DNA of 64,000 nt. Source: Durusdinium trenchii. Lineage: Eukaryota > Sar > Dinophyceae > Suessiales > Symbiodiniaceae. The notes beneath the pieces are model-generated. The model had not been told where the DNA came from and searched no databases. It saw nothing but the letters and a program-made list of their open reading frames with translations. Every line of letters starts with the position of its first letter. Position 1 is the first letter of the stretch. The stretch spans positions 659,193 to 723,192 of the forward strand of contig CAXAMN010021585.1 of assembly GCA_963970005.1 (NCBI GenBank). Direction: 5' to 3'. Positions 55,771-64,000 of the stretch are shown in pieces. The position numbers and the translations under genes were made by a program.

Positions 55771-56386
55771 CGTGTCAATTGGGTTCAACTGGGTTATAAA
55801 CTGGGGATTGCGGAACTTTAGGCTAGATTCCCACACCTTTTGATCTTTTTGGCCCTCGCGGCATGGATTTAGAGATCTCTCAATTTGGATCTCCACCCGG
55901 GTCTCAAGACCGATGTCGTGGCAGGCGCAGCACTTAGGAGCGTGAAGTGCAGACAGCGCATAAACTTGTAGGCCACTCAAAATCTATAGGAAGGTGACCT
56001 CTAGGTTGCTAGGCATCAGGCCTCTAGAGCCTGCAAAACTCCTGGATCTCCAGACTTTGTGTTTGCAACATGCGTTCTCAATATGTGATATCGTATGGAT
56101 GCTCTCATGTGTGCGCTATCACAAGGAACTTTTAGCTTGATGCAGATGACTGGATGCTAAATGATTACACAAGTGGGCAAATACAGCAAGCGCTCAATCA
56201 CAGAACTTGACCAGAACGTGATCAGCGCACACAGGTGGCAGTGTTTCACAAAGTGAGGACAAGCACAGGCAAACAGCAACCACATTCCCACTCCCCACCC
56301 CCAAAATCTTCCCTGCCAGCCCCCAAGCCCTGGCAGTGGATGTGCGCTTGCGGGGGCTTTTGCCCACCTGCGCTGCAGCGAATTCG

Positions 56387-56660
56387 CAGCAAAAGCACTT
56401 CCAAAGACAACCTCAAGATGCCAAAACAAATCTTTCGCTCGAAACGTCCTCCGATTTGAAAACGAGCCTATTTCCAAGAGTCACAAATCACTGCACCTGC
56501 CACGAAAACAGAGCACCCCGAAGACCGCCACCATGTCCAAAGCACTGCACCTGCCACGAAATCTGTACATATAATGACTCCGATCTTCTGCACCTGTCAC
56601 GAAAAGTCGACTTTACAGACCACCAAAGCACCTGCCGGTGATTTCGTGGCAGGCGCAGCA
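56387..56660. repeat. CACCTGCCACG dispersed-motif cluster, copy 2
   Basis: The 56387-56511 block matches 25249-25375 (SKDNLKMPKQIFRSKRPP in translation), followed by repeated GCACCTGCCACGAAA and its complement GTGGCAGGCGCAGCA. Confidence 0.7.
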
Positions 56661-56738
56661 CTGTGTAGACCTTGCCATGTGGATTACGTTGCACTACTTG
56701 GACTTGAGCGTTATGACGCTCAGCTGCGGTCATGAATT

Positions 56739-57223
56739 TTGGTGGAAGGCCATCGGCGTGGAGGCCACATGGGGTTTATCCAACAAGCTGTGGCCCACGC
56801 AGCGAATGCAGCCAAGGTGGTTATGGCTTCGAGAGATGTTAAGAAACAACAGGGAGAGCACAGAGCGCCGAAGACTGGCGGCAAAAATGTCAAAACTAAG
56901 TTCGAGAAAAAAACAACAGGTGCTTTGTCCCAAGCTAAGCCTTCCACGACGCCTTGGTGGGTGCAATGTGACGCCGCGGCGGTGGCGCCCGCGGCGGCGG
57001 CGCCCGCCGGCGGCTTTTGGCACCCTCCAGGACCAAAGTCCATGGCCTGCGTTGGCAACATTTGGCAGGACCTCCAGTAGTTACTTGGCGAGACAATGAA
57101 AATGGTCTTACAATGTCGGCCAAGAATTTTGCCAGCCGGGCTTACCATGTGATTGACAAGCATGTGGGACGGGCTGCAGCAAAGCAAGCCCACCAAGATG
57201 CCCTTGAATATGTGCGCGGCTGA
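56739..57223 (+). CDS. Coding block with Ala/Pro linker, one frameshift
   Basis: The frame from about 56765 reads GFIQQAVAHAANAAKVVMAS, RDVKKQQGEHRAPKTGGKNV, then a GC-rich Ala/Pro linker (VAPAAAAPAGG) and KSMACVGNIWQDLQ to a TAG at 57078. The next frame continues at once with WRDNENGLTMSAKNFASRAY, HVIDKHVGRAAAKQAHQDAL, EYVRG and TGA 57221-57223. A one-base shift near 57075 joins the two. Family unknown. Confidence 0.5.
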
Positions 57224-57354
57224 AGTCTCACTGCTTCACGGGGTTCGACAGCATGTGTATGTAGGCCAAGTGTTGACAACACCCGGAGGCCTGCTGTCAG
57301 AAGGGAAAACATGAGTGAGTGAGCTTTTGTCCATGACGCAACTGAAAGTGTATG

Positions 57355-57460
57355 TCCATTTCCAAATTCCCATACTCCTGTCCATTTCCCGTTTTTTCAT
57401 ATTTTCATTCGTCCACATTCCTAAATCCCTGTCCATTTTTCATATTTCCATGTGTCACTT
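57355..57460. repeat. Degenerate TCCATTTCC repeats
   Basis: TGTCCATTTCCAAATTCC, CTGTCCATTTCCCG, CTGTCCATTTTTCAT and similar pieces at 20-35 nt spacing. Confidence 0.6.
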
Positions 57461-57542
57461 TCAATTTGTCCACAATTTCCCCAATGATTAAACTGTAGAT
57501 ACGCAGGCTCAATTCAGGTACCTTGAACTTTTATACTTTGCC

Positions 57543-57755
57543 ATGCCGGGTGCAGAGGTCATTCAAAAGCAGAAAATGATGCTCAGAACCATGTCTACAC
57601 CTGGTTTGCTGGCGAAGTGGCACTACCTGAAAACAAGTGCACCAAGCAAGAATGCTGCGCATGCATTGGCCCGGAAAACCGAGAAGGAGTTGATCAAACG
57701 CGGCGATTTGATAGCTGATGACGAAGAGACGACCCTGAGCGATGCACCTGATTAG
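57543..57755 (+). CDS. 70-residue ORF with ATG, unknown
   Basis: MPGAEVIQKQKMMLRTMSTP, GLLAKWHYLKTSAPSKNAAH, ALARKTEKELIKRGDLIADD, EETTLSDAPD, then TAG. Basic helical body and acidic tail, no competing frame. It lies 320 bp after the preceding coding block on the same strand and may be its next exon or a separate small gene. Family unknown. Confidence 0.55.
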   Translation: MPGAEVIQKQKMMLRTMSTPGLLAKWHYLKTSAPSKNAAHALARKTEKELIKRGDLIADDEETTLSDAPD

Positions 57756-58019
57756 GTTGAGCCTTAATTCAGACTACATGGCCCTCACGAGCTAGTTTTC
57801 TTTAAAACTGGTTCCTGGCCTTGCCTGGATATGATGAGCACTCCAACTTTGCGCAAAAAATGCATTCGCGTGTTTTGGTTTCAACACTTGTCCCTTTCTC
57901 AGAATATAGATTTTACCAAAACCATTTTCCAAGCACGATTTCGAATGTTCGGAAATTTCATCTCCAACAGCAGCCTCTTCAATACTCATGAGTTTTTTTT
58001 GTAATGTGCTTTCTGAAAT

Positions 58020-58200
58020 CGACAAACTCTCCTGACAAAACTCCCTGAAACCTCTCTGAAACCACTCTCTGAAACTGACACCTCTCCGCTCTGAACAAAA
58101 ATGTCTGAAACTCTAGCTCTCTGAATTACGCTGTATGAAACCTCTCCTGTATTTTCTTTGACACCTCTCCTCTCTGAAACTGAAATGTTCTATACTCAGA
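58020..58200. repeat. Degenerate CTCTCTGAAAC repeats
   Basis: CTCTCTGAAACCACTCTC, CTGAAACTGACACCTCTC and similar units, about ten copies. Confidence 0.65.
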
Positions 58201-58605
58201 GATCTTTTGAAAATGTTTTATATCTCTCACAGAAACCGAACCCAACAAACCAAATTTCAACAAAACACATCAAAGTTTAAATGTTTTATTTTGCTAATAG
58301 ACTAAACTATGTTTGCTGCTAAATAGTATATACAGACTAATATAGACTTTTAGACTATCACATAGGAAATATACTATTAATAGACTAAGAAGATCCTATG
58401 GGTAAGTTCAATGTAGCTCAATTTGCACCAAAAGTTTCTGAAGTTTCATGGAAGAGCAGCCTCGCTGCGCCTCGCTTTAATGAAAACCGCAGAAAGGGTT
58501 TTCACCTATGCCCTCCATTCCATGTAGTGTGCAACAGGTGCAACCCTTCCAGACTCTGGTGTTGCAGACCAAACAGTTTATTTTTTGTTTTCGGGACATC
58601 AGACA

Positions 58606-58982
58606 TATCCGTGACAGAGGAGGAGGAAGCACCAGAAGAACTCTTCGCACCTCTGACGGCCACTCAACGAATATGGCGGCGCTACCCGGGGGTGCTAACA
58701 GCAACCATGGTATTGGAAACCCAGCGGACGATGATGCTGCAGCTTGGGGCTTCACTCCCGGAGGCAGAGAAGGCGGGAGTGAGATCGATCATACTACAGT
58801 ATTGCCGCCAGCAGCTGTCCCAGAACATGAGCCCGCCGGTCGCGAGGGAGGCCCTACACTGGGCGGCGACGATAGACATGTTGCTGGAAGGCCGGGTATC
58901 AGCGGCCTTAGATGTAATGTGTCAGAGGCTCAAGAGCCTGGAGGGACTCTCGAGAGGACTTCGTGCAGACTGTTGCGGCAGG
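58606..58982 (+). CDS. Exon resembling dinoflagellate polyprotein capsid-like region
   Basis: Within a 269-codon open frame (58398-59207) the strongly coding part begins VTEEEEAPEELFAPLTATQR and continues with WRRYPGVLTATMVLETQRTM, QYCRQQLSQNMSPPVAREAL, HWAATIDMLLEGRVSAALDV and MCQRLKSLEGLSRGL. From memory this resembles a helical region common in multicopy retroelement-type proteins of Symbiodiniaceae (RYPG..., SPP.AREALHW..., CQRLKSLE). The flanking 58398-58600 and 58990-59207 look intronic. No protease, integrase or reverse transcriptase was found next to it. Confidence 0.55.
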
Positions 58983-59213
58983 GTCAGTCTAGTCTTTTGC
59001 TGTGTCAAGAACAAGACATCTCGGGTGTGCGTTGAGTGTTGCACAAGTCTTGTGTGCTACAAGTTAGGGGTTTCCAGGAATTTCCAGGCCCTACATTCCC
59101 CAGTTATAATGTTCACATTGGTTTTTAAGGAGGCAACGAAGGATTGTTGGGTGTTTGTGTTCAGGAAGAGCAACATACATATATTTCAACAACCTTTCTA
59201 TTTTTGAAGGCAT

Positions 59214-59578
59214 GGAACGGATCTAGACGGCGAGTTTCCCCTTCCCCATGTGGCCAGCCATGTGCAAGCTCCCCGACGACTAGGTCACTAGGTCGCGGGC
59301 GTAGGGGGAATGTTCACAGTTTGGATGATGCACTGAGGACAAGATCGCGCAAGATTCTTGGCTCAGTGAGCGGGGCAGTTTCTGGATGTCGATGTTTCTG
59401 CTTCAATCTGGATCCGGACCCAAAGGCAACACATGGGGTGTATGAAGGGCCCACAAGAGAATCCTGCGAATTGGAGGCCGACGCTCCGAAAGGGGTTTGG
59501 GTCAGACAAGCACGTTGTTCGCTGTTCGCCACGAATCCAGTGAAGGGTTCGTTCCACCCTGGCAGCTATACCCAGTGA
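59214..59578 (+). CDS. Exon-like segment downstream of capsid-like exon
   Basis: The frame, open to TGA 59576-59578, reads RRGNVHSLDDALRTRSRKIL, FNLDPDPKATHGVYEGPTRE, SCELEADAPKGVWVRQARC. Same strand as the 58.6 kb exon and may follow it. It ends in a copy of a dispersed repeat (59597-59692). Confidence 0.37.
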
Positions 59579-60320
59579 CCGTGTACTGCAGAGAAGCATG
59601 GAACCCCCCAAACCACTGGGTTGTAGAGGAAAAGGGCCGTCCACCACGGACCACGGGTCAATTTTTCAGGGTGCATGTTAGTCTGCAAGCTGCCCTCAGT
59701 GATGCTCTCCTAAGATGGTCTGAGGTGACCGCAGAAAGGTGAACAAAAAAACATATATATATATATATATAGTGTTATTGTATGTTATATATGCGCATGT
59801 ATAGGTCTGTCCAGTGCAGTCCTACCCATGTGGTAAAAGGGGGTGCTTAATGTTCTACTGCTTCAGTGGTACTCACCTTTGAATGGAATAATTTCAAGAG
59901 CTTGAAAGACAGGGCCACCGACCCTTGCTTCGTCTCCGAGGATCAGATCTCGATCCCACCAATCCCTCTCGACCTTCCCACCGTGGTCCGGTTCAGGAAC
60001 AGCGAGGTCTCAAGCGGGTCATTGACATGAACTTCGCTCGAATCACAGGCGAAGACCCGAACGCGGAGTGACGTGAGTGAGCGGAGAAAAATGTCAAAAG
60101 AAAAAAACCACGAACTCGGTGACCCGAACGAGAGCTTGAGGTCAGGAAGCGTGCTGAGTGTTTTCCCCAGCAAGAAGTAAAGATAGTTAAAGACGAATCA
60201 TGTCATGTCAGGAAAACTAAGGCCTTAAGTATTAGTGCCCCTGATAGCCTTGATAGCCGTGGTCAAGCCACACTCCTTTGGGATCCTTTAGGATCTTTTG
60301 GGTCCTAAAATTGGTAATAC

Positions 60321-60725
60321 TTGGCTCTGTCATACCACCATCAACAACAAAGGTCCTGGCTCATTTGGCTCCTTTTTCCCTCAGTGTTGATTTCCATGCG
60401 GGATTGGTCACAGGCGACCCTTTTTGGATTTGATCCGTTCGAGTTGATGGCGAATCCACCCAACAAATGGCCAGCTTTTCAAGTGAACTGGACACAGAAC
60501 AGTGATAGTCAACTGGGTAACAATGCTATCCGATCCAATTTAGTTCCACGTGGCTTCTCAAAACACGCAGGTGAGGTCCGAAAGCATCCACTTCAGTGGA
60601 GACCTGCTTCGTTCCTTTTCTCTACCACGTTCCCATCTGTTCCGCGGCCTCCTCGGCCGATGGTCTTCGACTCGGTGGGGCGTTGCACCGTGCAGCCGTC
60701 CGCCAGTTCGAGGGGACACCTGTGA
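60321..60725 (+). CDS. 134-codon frame, unknown
   Basis: The later two thirds are well composed: MANPPNKWPAFQVNWTQNSD, SQLGNNAIRSNLVPRGFSKH, AGEVRKHPLQWRPASFLFST. Ends at TGA. An overlapping frame covers 60550-60804. Family unknown. Confidence 0.36.
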   Translation: MALSYHHQQQRSWLIWLLFPSVLISMRDWSQATLFGFDPFELMANPPNKWPAFQVNWTQNSDSQLGNNAIRSNLVPRGFSKHAGEVRKHPLQWRPASFLFSTTFPSVPRPPRPMVFDSVGRCTVQPSASSRGHL

Positions 60726-60804
60726 CGGTCACAGGGTCGGTCTTGTCAGGGGATTTTGTTTCTTTCTTTGGAATCCACAGCCATATGCTCTTCAACTGCC
60801 TTAG

Positions 60805-61002
60805 ATGAGCTTCACCAGCAACCCTTCGCTGAACGACCCACCGAAACGACCCACCGACGGCGCGCGCGGCGGGACCGTTCCGGCCACCGCTGCTAGGCTA
60901 CTTGGATTCCAAGCCCGGCACGACGCTGAACGGAGGCGGCGGGAAACGTCGACACGGCCGTGCGAGGGGCGGCGGCGGTCAAGTGACATTTTGCGGATGT
61001 GA
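60805..61002 (+). CDS. 65-residue ORF with ATG, Arg-rich
   Basis: MSFTSNPSLNDPPKRPTDGA, RGGTVPATAARLLGFQARHD, AERRRRETSTRPCEGRRRSS, DILRM, TGA. GC-rich and basic; a minus-strand frame is also open. May be a GC-rich intron patch. Confidence 0.33.
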   Translation: MSFTSNPSLNDPPKRPTDGARGGTVPATAARLLGFQARHDAERRRRETSTRPCEGRRRSSDILRM

Positions 61003-61114
61003 CCTTGAGCCAGGTAGCAGGGAGCAAGAGTTGGTGCATTCCCTGGAGTATCATATGTGTTCTTTGCGAATGGTTGGAGCGTTTCTGCGTTGACGTGTCC
61101 CTTTCGTTCCACAG

Positions 61115-61247
61115 ACAACGGTGGTCCTTTGTGGAGGCCAAGATCCCAAGACATCGGACAACACCCTCCGACCCGACAGGGGTGTCCTGGCTGGACGACC
61201 CCACACGGATCCAGCCGGCCTCGGCTTCCAGGAGGGTCCTGATATAG
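61115..61247 (+). CDS. Exon-like segment, unknown
   Basis: After an AG acceptor (GTTCCACAG) the frame reads RWSFVEAKIPRHRTTPSDPT, GVSWLDDPTRIQPASASRRV to a TAG. Other frames are open too. Confidence 0.3.
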
Positions 61248-61460
61248 TTCAGCTGTTATATCAACATACAAAATACAACAATCCCTTCAACCAAGAAACA
61301 TCACACGGTTGCCCCAACGCATGTTCTTTTTTCCAGAAAACTCGAGTTGTCTGGTCTGGTGTTTTTCTGTCGAGCTACTCGGGACCCAAGCTGTCACATC
61401 GAAGGGCCCGGATGTGACAGCATGGTGTACAAACAAAGCTACTGTTCACCTTGGAGCTAT

Positions 61461-61558
61461 TCCCTAGGGCTCCAGTCGTACCTCCTCAGAAGGTATTTGG
61501 ACTCTCTAAACCCACCCCAGTCCCACCTCCTTAGAAGGTACGACTGGAGCCCTAGGGA
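61461..61558. mobile_element. MITE-like palindrome, CCCTAGGG family (98 bp)
   Basis: Near-perfect 22-nt inverted ends TCCCTAGGGCTCCAGTCGTA at 61461 and, complemented, ending at 61558. Related copies at 2975-3039, 16359-16436, 34341-34449, with partial ones at 21335-21410, 23583-23613, 41797-41854 and 51219-51245. Confidence 0.75.
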
Positions 61559-61856
61559 TTTGGAATTACAACCATTTCGTGCACACGTCAGAAGCCAGTT
61601 GAAAACAGAACTTGCACGTCTGGTCGAGGGTCGACTCCACTGGCCCACGGTCTTCCAATCCGTGAATCAGCTCCATGGGCAGAATGCGGCAGACTCCTTT
61701 ATCTCTTGGCCATGTGATTCGATATTAGTTAATGAATCATCATGTTTGTTCCTGTTAGCATTTGTATTCATTTGTGCTGTTTTATGTTGGATCCATGTAG
61801 CTCTAGAAGGGGAACCCCAGGATCACCAGCACCGGTGTTGTTGGTCTCTGAAATAG
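61559..61856 (+). CDS. Exon-like segment with membrane helix
   Basis: The frame runs straight on from the palindrome: FRAHVRSQLKTELARLVEGR, LHWPTVFQSVNQLHGQNAAD, then a hydrophobic stretch LFLLAFVFICAVLCWIHVAL and a short polar tail to TAG. The palindrome itself is in frame upstream (open from 61347), so the true start is unclear. Family unknown. Confidence 0.38.
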
Positions 61857-61967
61857 TCAAAGCTACCAGATGACCCTGCCCAGACCATCCAATTCATGTA
61901 TGGAATAGTTGCATTTACCATCATTTACCATCATTTCAGAGTATTTATGACTCTAATGTAGGTATCT

Positions 61968-62183
61968 ATGTCATACATATGGATGGCCTGGGCTGCCCAG
62001 TCTGTCGCCCGGTCCTGCGTGAAGGTGATTGAGATGCTCTCCTCGGGAATGGAATGCCATGCTCCATGCGCCACGAATGACGTTGGAATCAATGCGCCCG
62101 GCGCCAGTCGCGATGGGCACTCTGCGAGACGTTTTTTGGGGATTGAAGATCACCAGCTGAGAAATTCTCAGATTGAAGGATGA
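61968..62183 (+). CDS. 71-residue ORF, unknown
   Basis: From an ATG: MSYIWMAWAAQSVARSCVKV, IEMLSSGMECHAPCATNDVG, INAPGASRDGHSARRFLGIE, DHQLRNSQIEG, then TGA. Well composed in one frame. Family unknown. Confidence 0.4.
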   Translation: MSYIWMAWAAQSVARSCVKVIEMLSSGMECHAPCATNDVGINAPGASRDGHSARRFLGIEDHQLRNSQIEG

Positions 62184-63166
62184 GCAAATGAGGAGACTAC
62201 ATGTTTTCCCTGTTTGTATTCGATGAGCAAGCAGAAGTGGTTTGAGAACCAGCTTTCAGAATATTCAGTTGCCAGGTTGTTGACTTTCTTGGGCCTCGGG
62301 CCGTTGAGGGCCCTGCAGGTCACCTGAATCATACGGTCTCAGCTGAAGCATCAAGCAGCTAACAGCGTTGGAGCAACCCCGGACCCGAACTGTTTGGAGA
62401 CATTCGGACTCGAATCCTCGACTTGAATCCTCGAGTCAGAGGTCTAGGCTAGGGTGTCCATGCATTTTTAGATGTTTTTAAGGTTTTCAGGGGCCGGTCG
62501 GGCTGTTTGGAGGGTTTGAGTAGGAAGGAATACAGGACATGGGCACAACCATGAGCTGATGCGGACTTGAGCTGTTTTGTGTGTGATGAGGGAGCCAGAC
62601 GTCGCGCTGGGCGCGGGAAAGAACGTTTTCCTCCAGAGTCACTTCAACCTCCAAAGGAGGTTGATCTGACTTAAAAAGGCACAGGCGGCACTGGAGCCGA
62701 CATCCATCAGTGCACGATCGCCGTAAAAGCGCCAGGTGGGGATCATACTTGGTCTCCATGTAGCCATGTAGATATCATCCAATCCGTAGAATCTCAATGT
62801 CAAAATGAGAGTTGTGGAACTGAACAAGGGATAACAAGGGATTTGGTGAGAAGAAGCTGTTCAATGGGTCGGTTTTCAGTCAGTTGGGTAAGAAACCTTC
62901 CTTTTTCTACCCAAACTCCCCACGGATCTGTATGGTATCTATGGGACTTGTGTGAAAGGGGGCTAGCGCATATGTTCGCTCTCGCAAGTTGCTCTGGGGT
63001 CCTCGCTCTCAGACGTTGGCCCGAGTCTAACTGTTTAACCCCCTTCGGGATTCCAAGAGACTACGTTGAACCTCTACTCTGCAGTTGAATCGTCCCGCTG
63101 CAGGTACACTCTAATGTTTTATGGACTTGATCAGGCAGTGCTTAGCACCGGTCCCTTCTTCAACTC
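62184..63166. other. No gene recognised
   Basis: No repeat or exon-like frame with splice support was seen. Confidence 0.35.
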
Positions 63167-63487
63167 ATGCAGCCTGTGCCTGTGTCTTCAACTCATGCAG
63201 CCACTGAGTGGCTGCCGTGTACTCGCACCGACCGCTGTCCGTGGATGCCAAGCCGGTGCCGAAAAAGCCGCGACCGACGCAACGGGTCCGGTGCGACCGG
63301 CGAAAAGCCGCCGGCGGTCAGGGGACCCGGTCGGGTGAACGGAGCTCTTGAGCCGAACCCATCCCGGGTCCGGGAAGGTGCTGTGAACGGAGTGTTTGGG
63401 TGGAAGAGTATTGTTAAGGTCGACCTCCGGGCTCCAAATGGACAACGGTTTTGGTGTGTCCAGACCCGGGTCCAAGGATTTGCTTGA
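63167..63487 (+). CDS. GC-rich exon-like frame
   Basis: The last third is well composed (AVNGVFGWKSIVKVDLRAPN, GQRFWCVQTRVQGFA, TGA); the rest is GC-rich and open in several frames. Confidence 0.28.
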   Translation: MQPVPVSSTHAATEWLPCTRTDRCPWMPSRCRKSRDRRNGSGATGEKPPAVRGPGRVNGALEPNPSRVREGAVNGVFGWKSIVKVDLRAPNGQRFWCVQTRVQGFA

Positions 63488-63490
63488 TCG

Positions 63491-63679
63491 GTGTTGCTTT
63501 CCGCATCGGTCCTGAGAAGACACCCCCCCTCTTCGGGGACTCTCTTTGCTTTGGGTTACCCTCTGGCAGATGACGATCCTCCTGTGCCAACAGGGTGGTT
63601 TCCACTTCCATGTGATGTGATCGTCATCGGAGTGTACCTACTGTCAAGCATACACACGTCACCTCCCTTCTTGAAGTGA
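63491..63679 (+). CDS. Exon-like segment, unknown
   Basis: LFALGYPLADDDPPVPTGWF, PLPCDVIVIGVYLLSSIHTS, open to TGA. Family unknown. Confidence 0.33.
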   Translation: MLLSASVLRRHPPSSGTLFALGYPLADDDPPVPTGWFPLPCDVIVIGVYLLSSIHTSPPFLK

Positions 63680-63913
63680 TGCAAACTTCTTAGAGAGAGG
63701 GTGGATCCACAAAAGCCCGCAACATGGCAAGAAGATGCAATAAGTCTCAGATTCAAACAAAACATTCATCGAATCTCAGATGATCCATAAGTCCGACCAT
63801 TTCTGAACATCGATTTGGAGTAGTTATAGATATCCACCAGACCAAAGAGTTCGCTTCTTCGCCTCGTGATATGTTCATGCTGTTAACTGCAACGTGCCTT
63901 CCCTCGATGTAGG

Positions 63914-64000
63914 ACGACTGGATCGTCCCATTCTACGGCCTGGTGAGGAAGGTCGGGCCGGACCGGCTCGGCCGGTATTGCTTGACCTGTGACGGGTGAC
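63914..64000 (+). CDS. Candidate partial exon at window edge
   Basis: After the acceptor CCTTCCCTCGATGTAG the frame reads DDWIVPFYGLVRKVGPDRLG, RYCLTCDG and meets a TGA just before the end. A donor may lie within it. Family unknown. Confidence 0.32.

Noticed and set aside
55474-55821. 115-codon frame with Pro, Arg and Leu runs
   Set aside because: Translation of the compound trinucleotide array.

Overview
This 64 kb window looks like nuclear DNA of a dinoflagellate, most likely Suessiales/Symbiodiniaceae or a relative; the sequence does not fix the genus. The signs are: no long open reading frames on either strand; coding visible only as short exons in very long introns; frequent GC as well as GT splice donors; an intron that is itself a palindromic element between direct repeats (introner-like); many minisatellites with 13, 21, 44, 60, 67 and 73 nt periods; several families of short dispersed palindromes; and two runs of ten Ns (10685-10694, 27493-27502), both inside tandem repeats, which look like scaffold gaps. 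I found no tRNA, rRNA, CRISPR array or bacterial operon, and no dinoflagellate spliced-leader sequence.

The one gene whose product can be named is a voltage-gated cation channel (ion transport, VIC superfamily) on the + strand. Thirteen short exons between 23,069 and 44,551 encode, in order, S1, S2, S3 (weak), a nine-charge S4 split over three exons, S5, the pore helix, a GGIDW selectivity filter, S6 and the S6 tail. Seven consecutive splice junctions keep the reading frame and restore family-typical sequence. Coding makes up only about 0.7 kb of 21.5 kb. The introns hold a 1.6 kb element with terminal inverted repeats (26,697-28,304), stacked minisatellites (29.5-31.9 kb) and a 447 bp direct duplication (41.9/43.4 kb). 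Neither end of the gene was found.

Left of the channel (0.6-22.5 kb) there are many exon-like segments, mostly on the + strand, that match no family I recognise; the best is the exon group around the palindromic intron at 21,884-21,984. A cluster of GGGAGACAA-type minisatellites fills 10.4-13.1 kb. Right of the channel (46-64 kb) there are more exon-like segments, a long degenerate reading frame (53.4-55.0 kb), a compound trinucleotide array (55.6 kb), a run of fairly convincing coding at 56.7-57.8 kb, and an exon at 58.6 kb resembling the capsid-like part of dinoflagellate multicopy polyproteins (from memory).

Exon calls outside the channel rest on reading frame, codon-like composition and splice motifs read by eye. 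Similar-looking frames also occur inside the channel's own introns, so their false-positive rate is high and their confidences are kept low. RNA-seq or homology searches are needed to confirm them.
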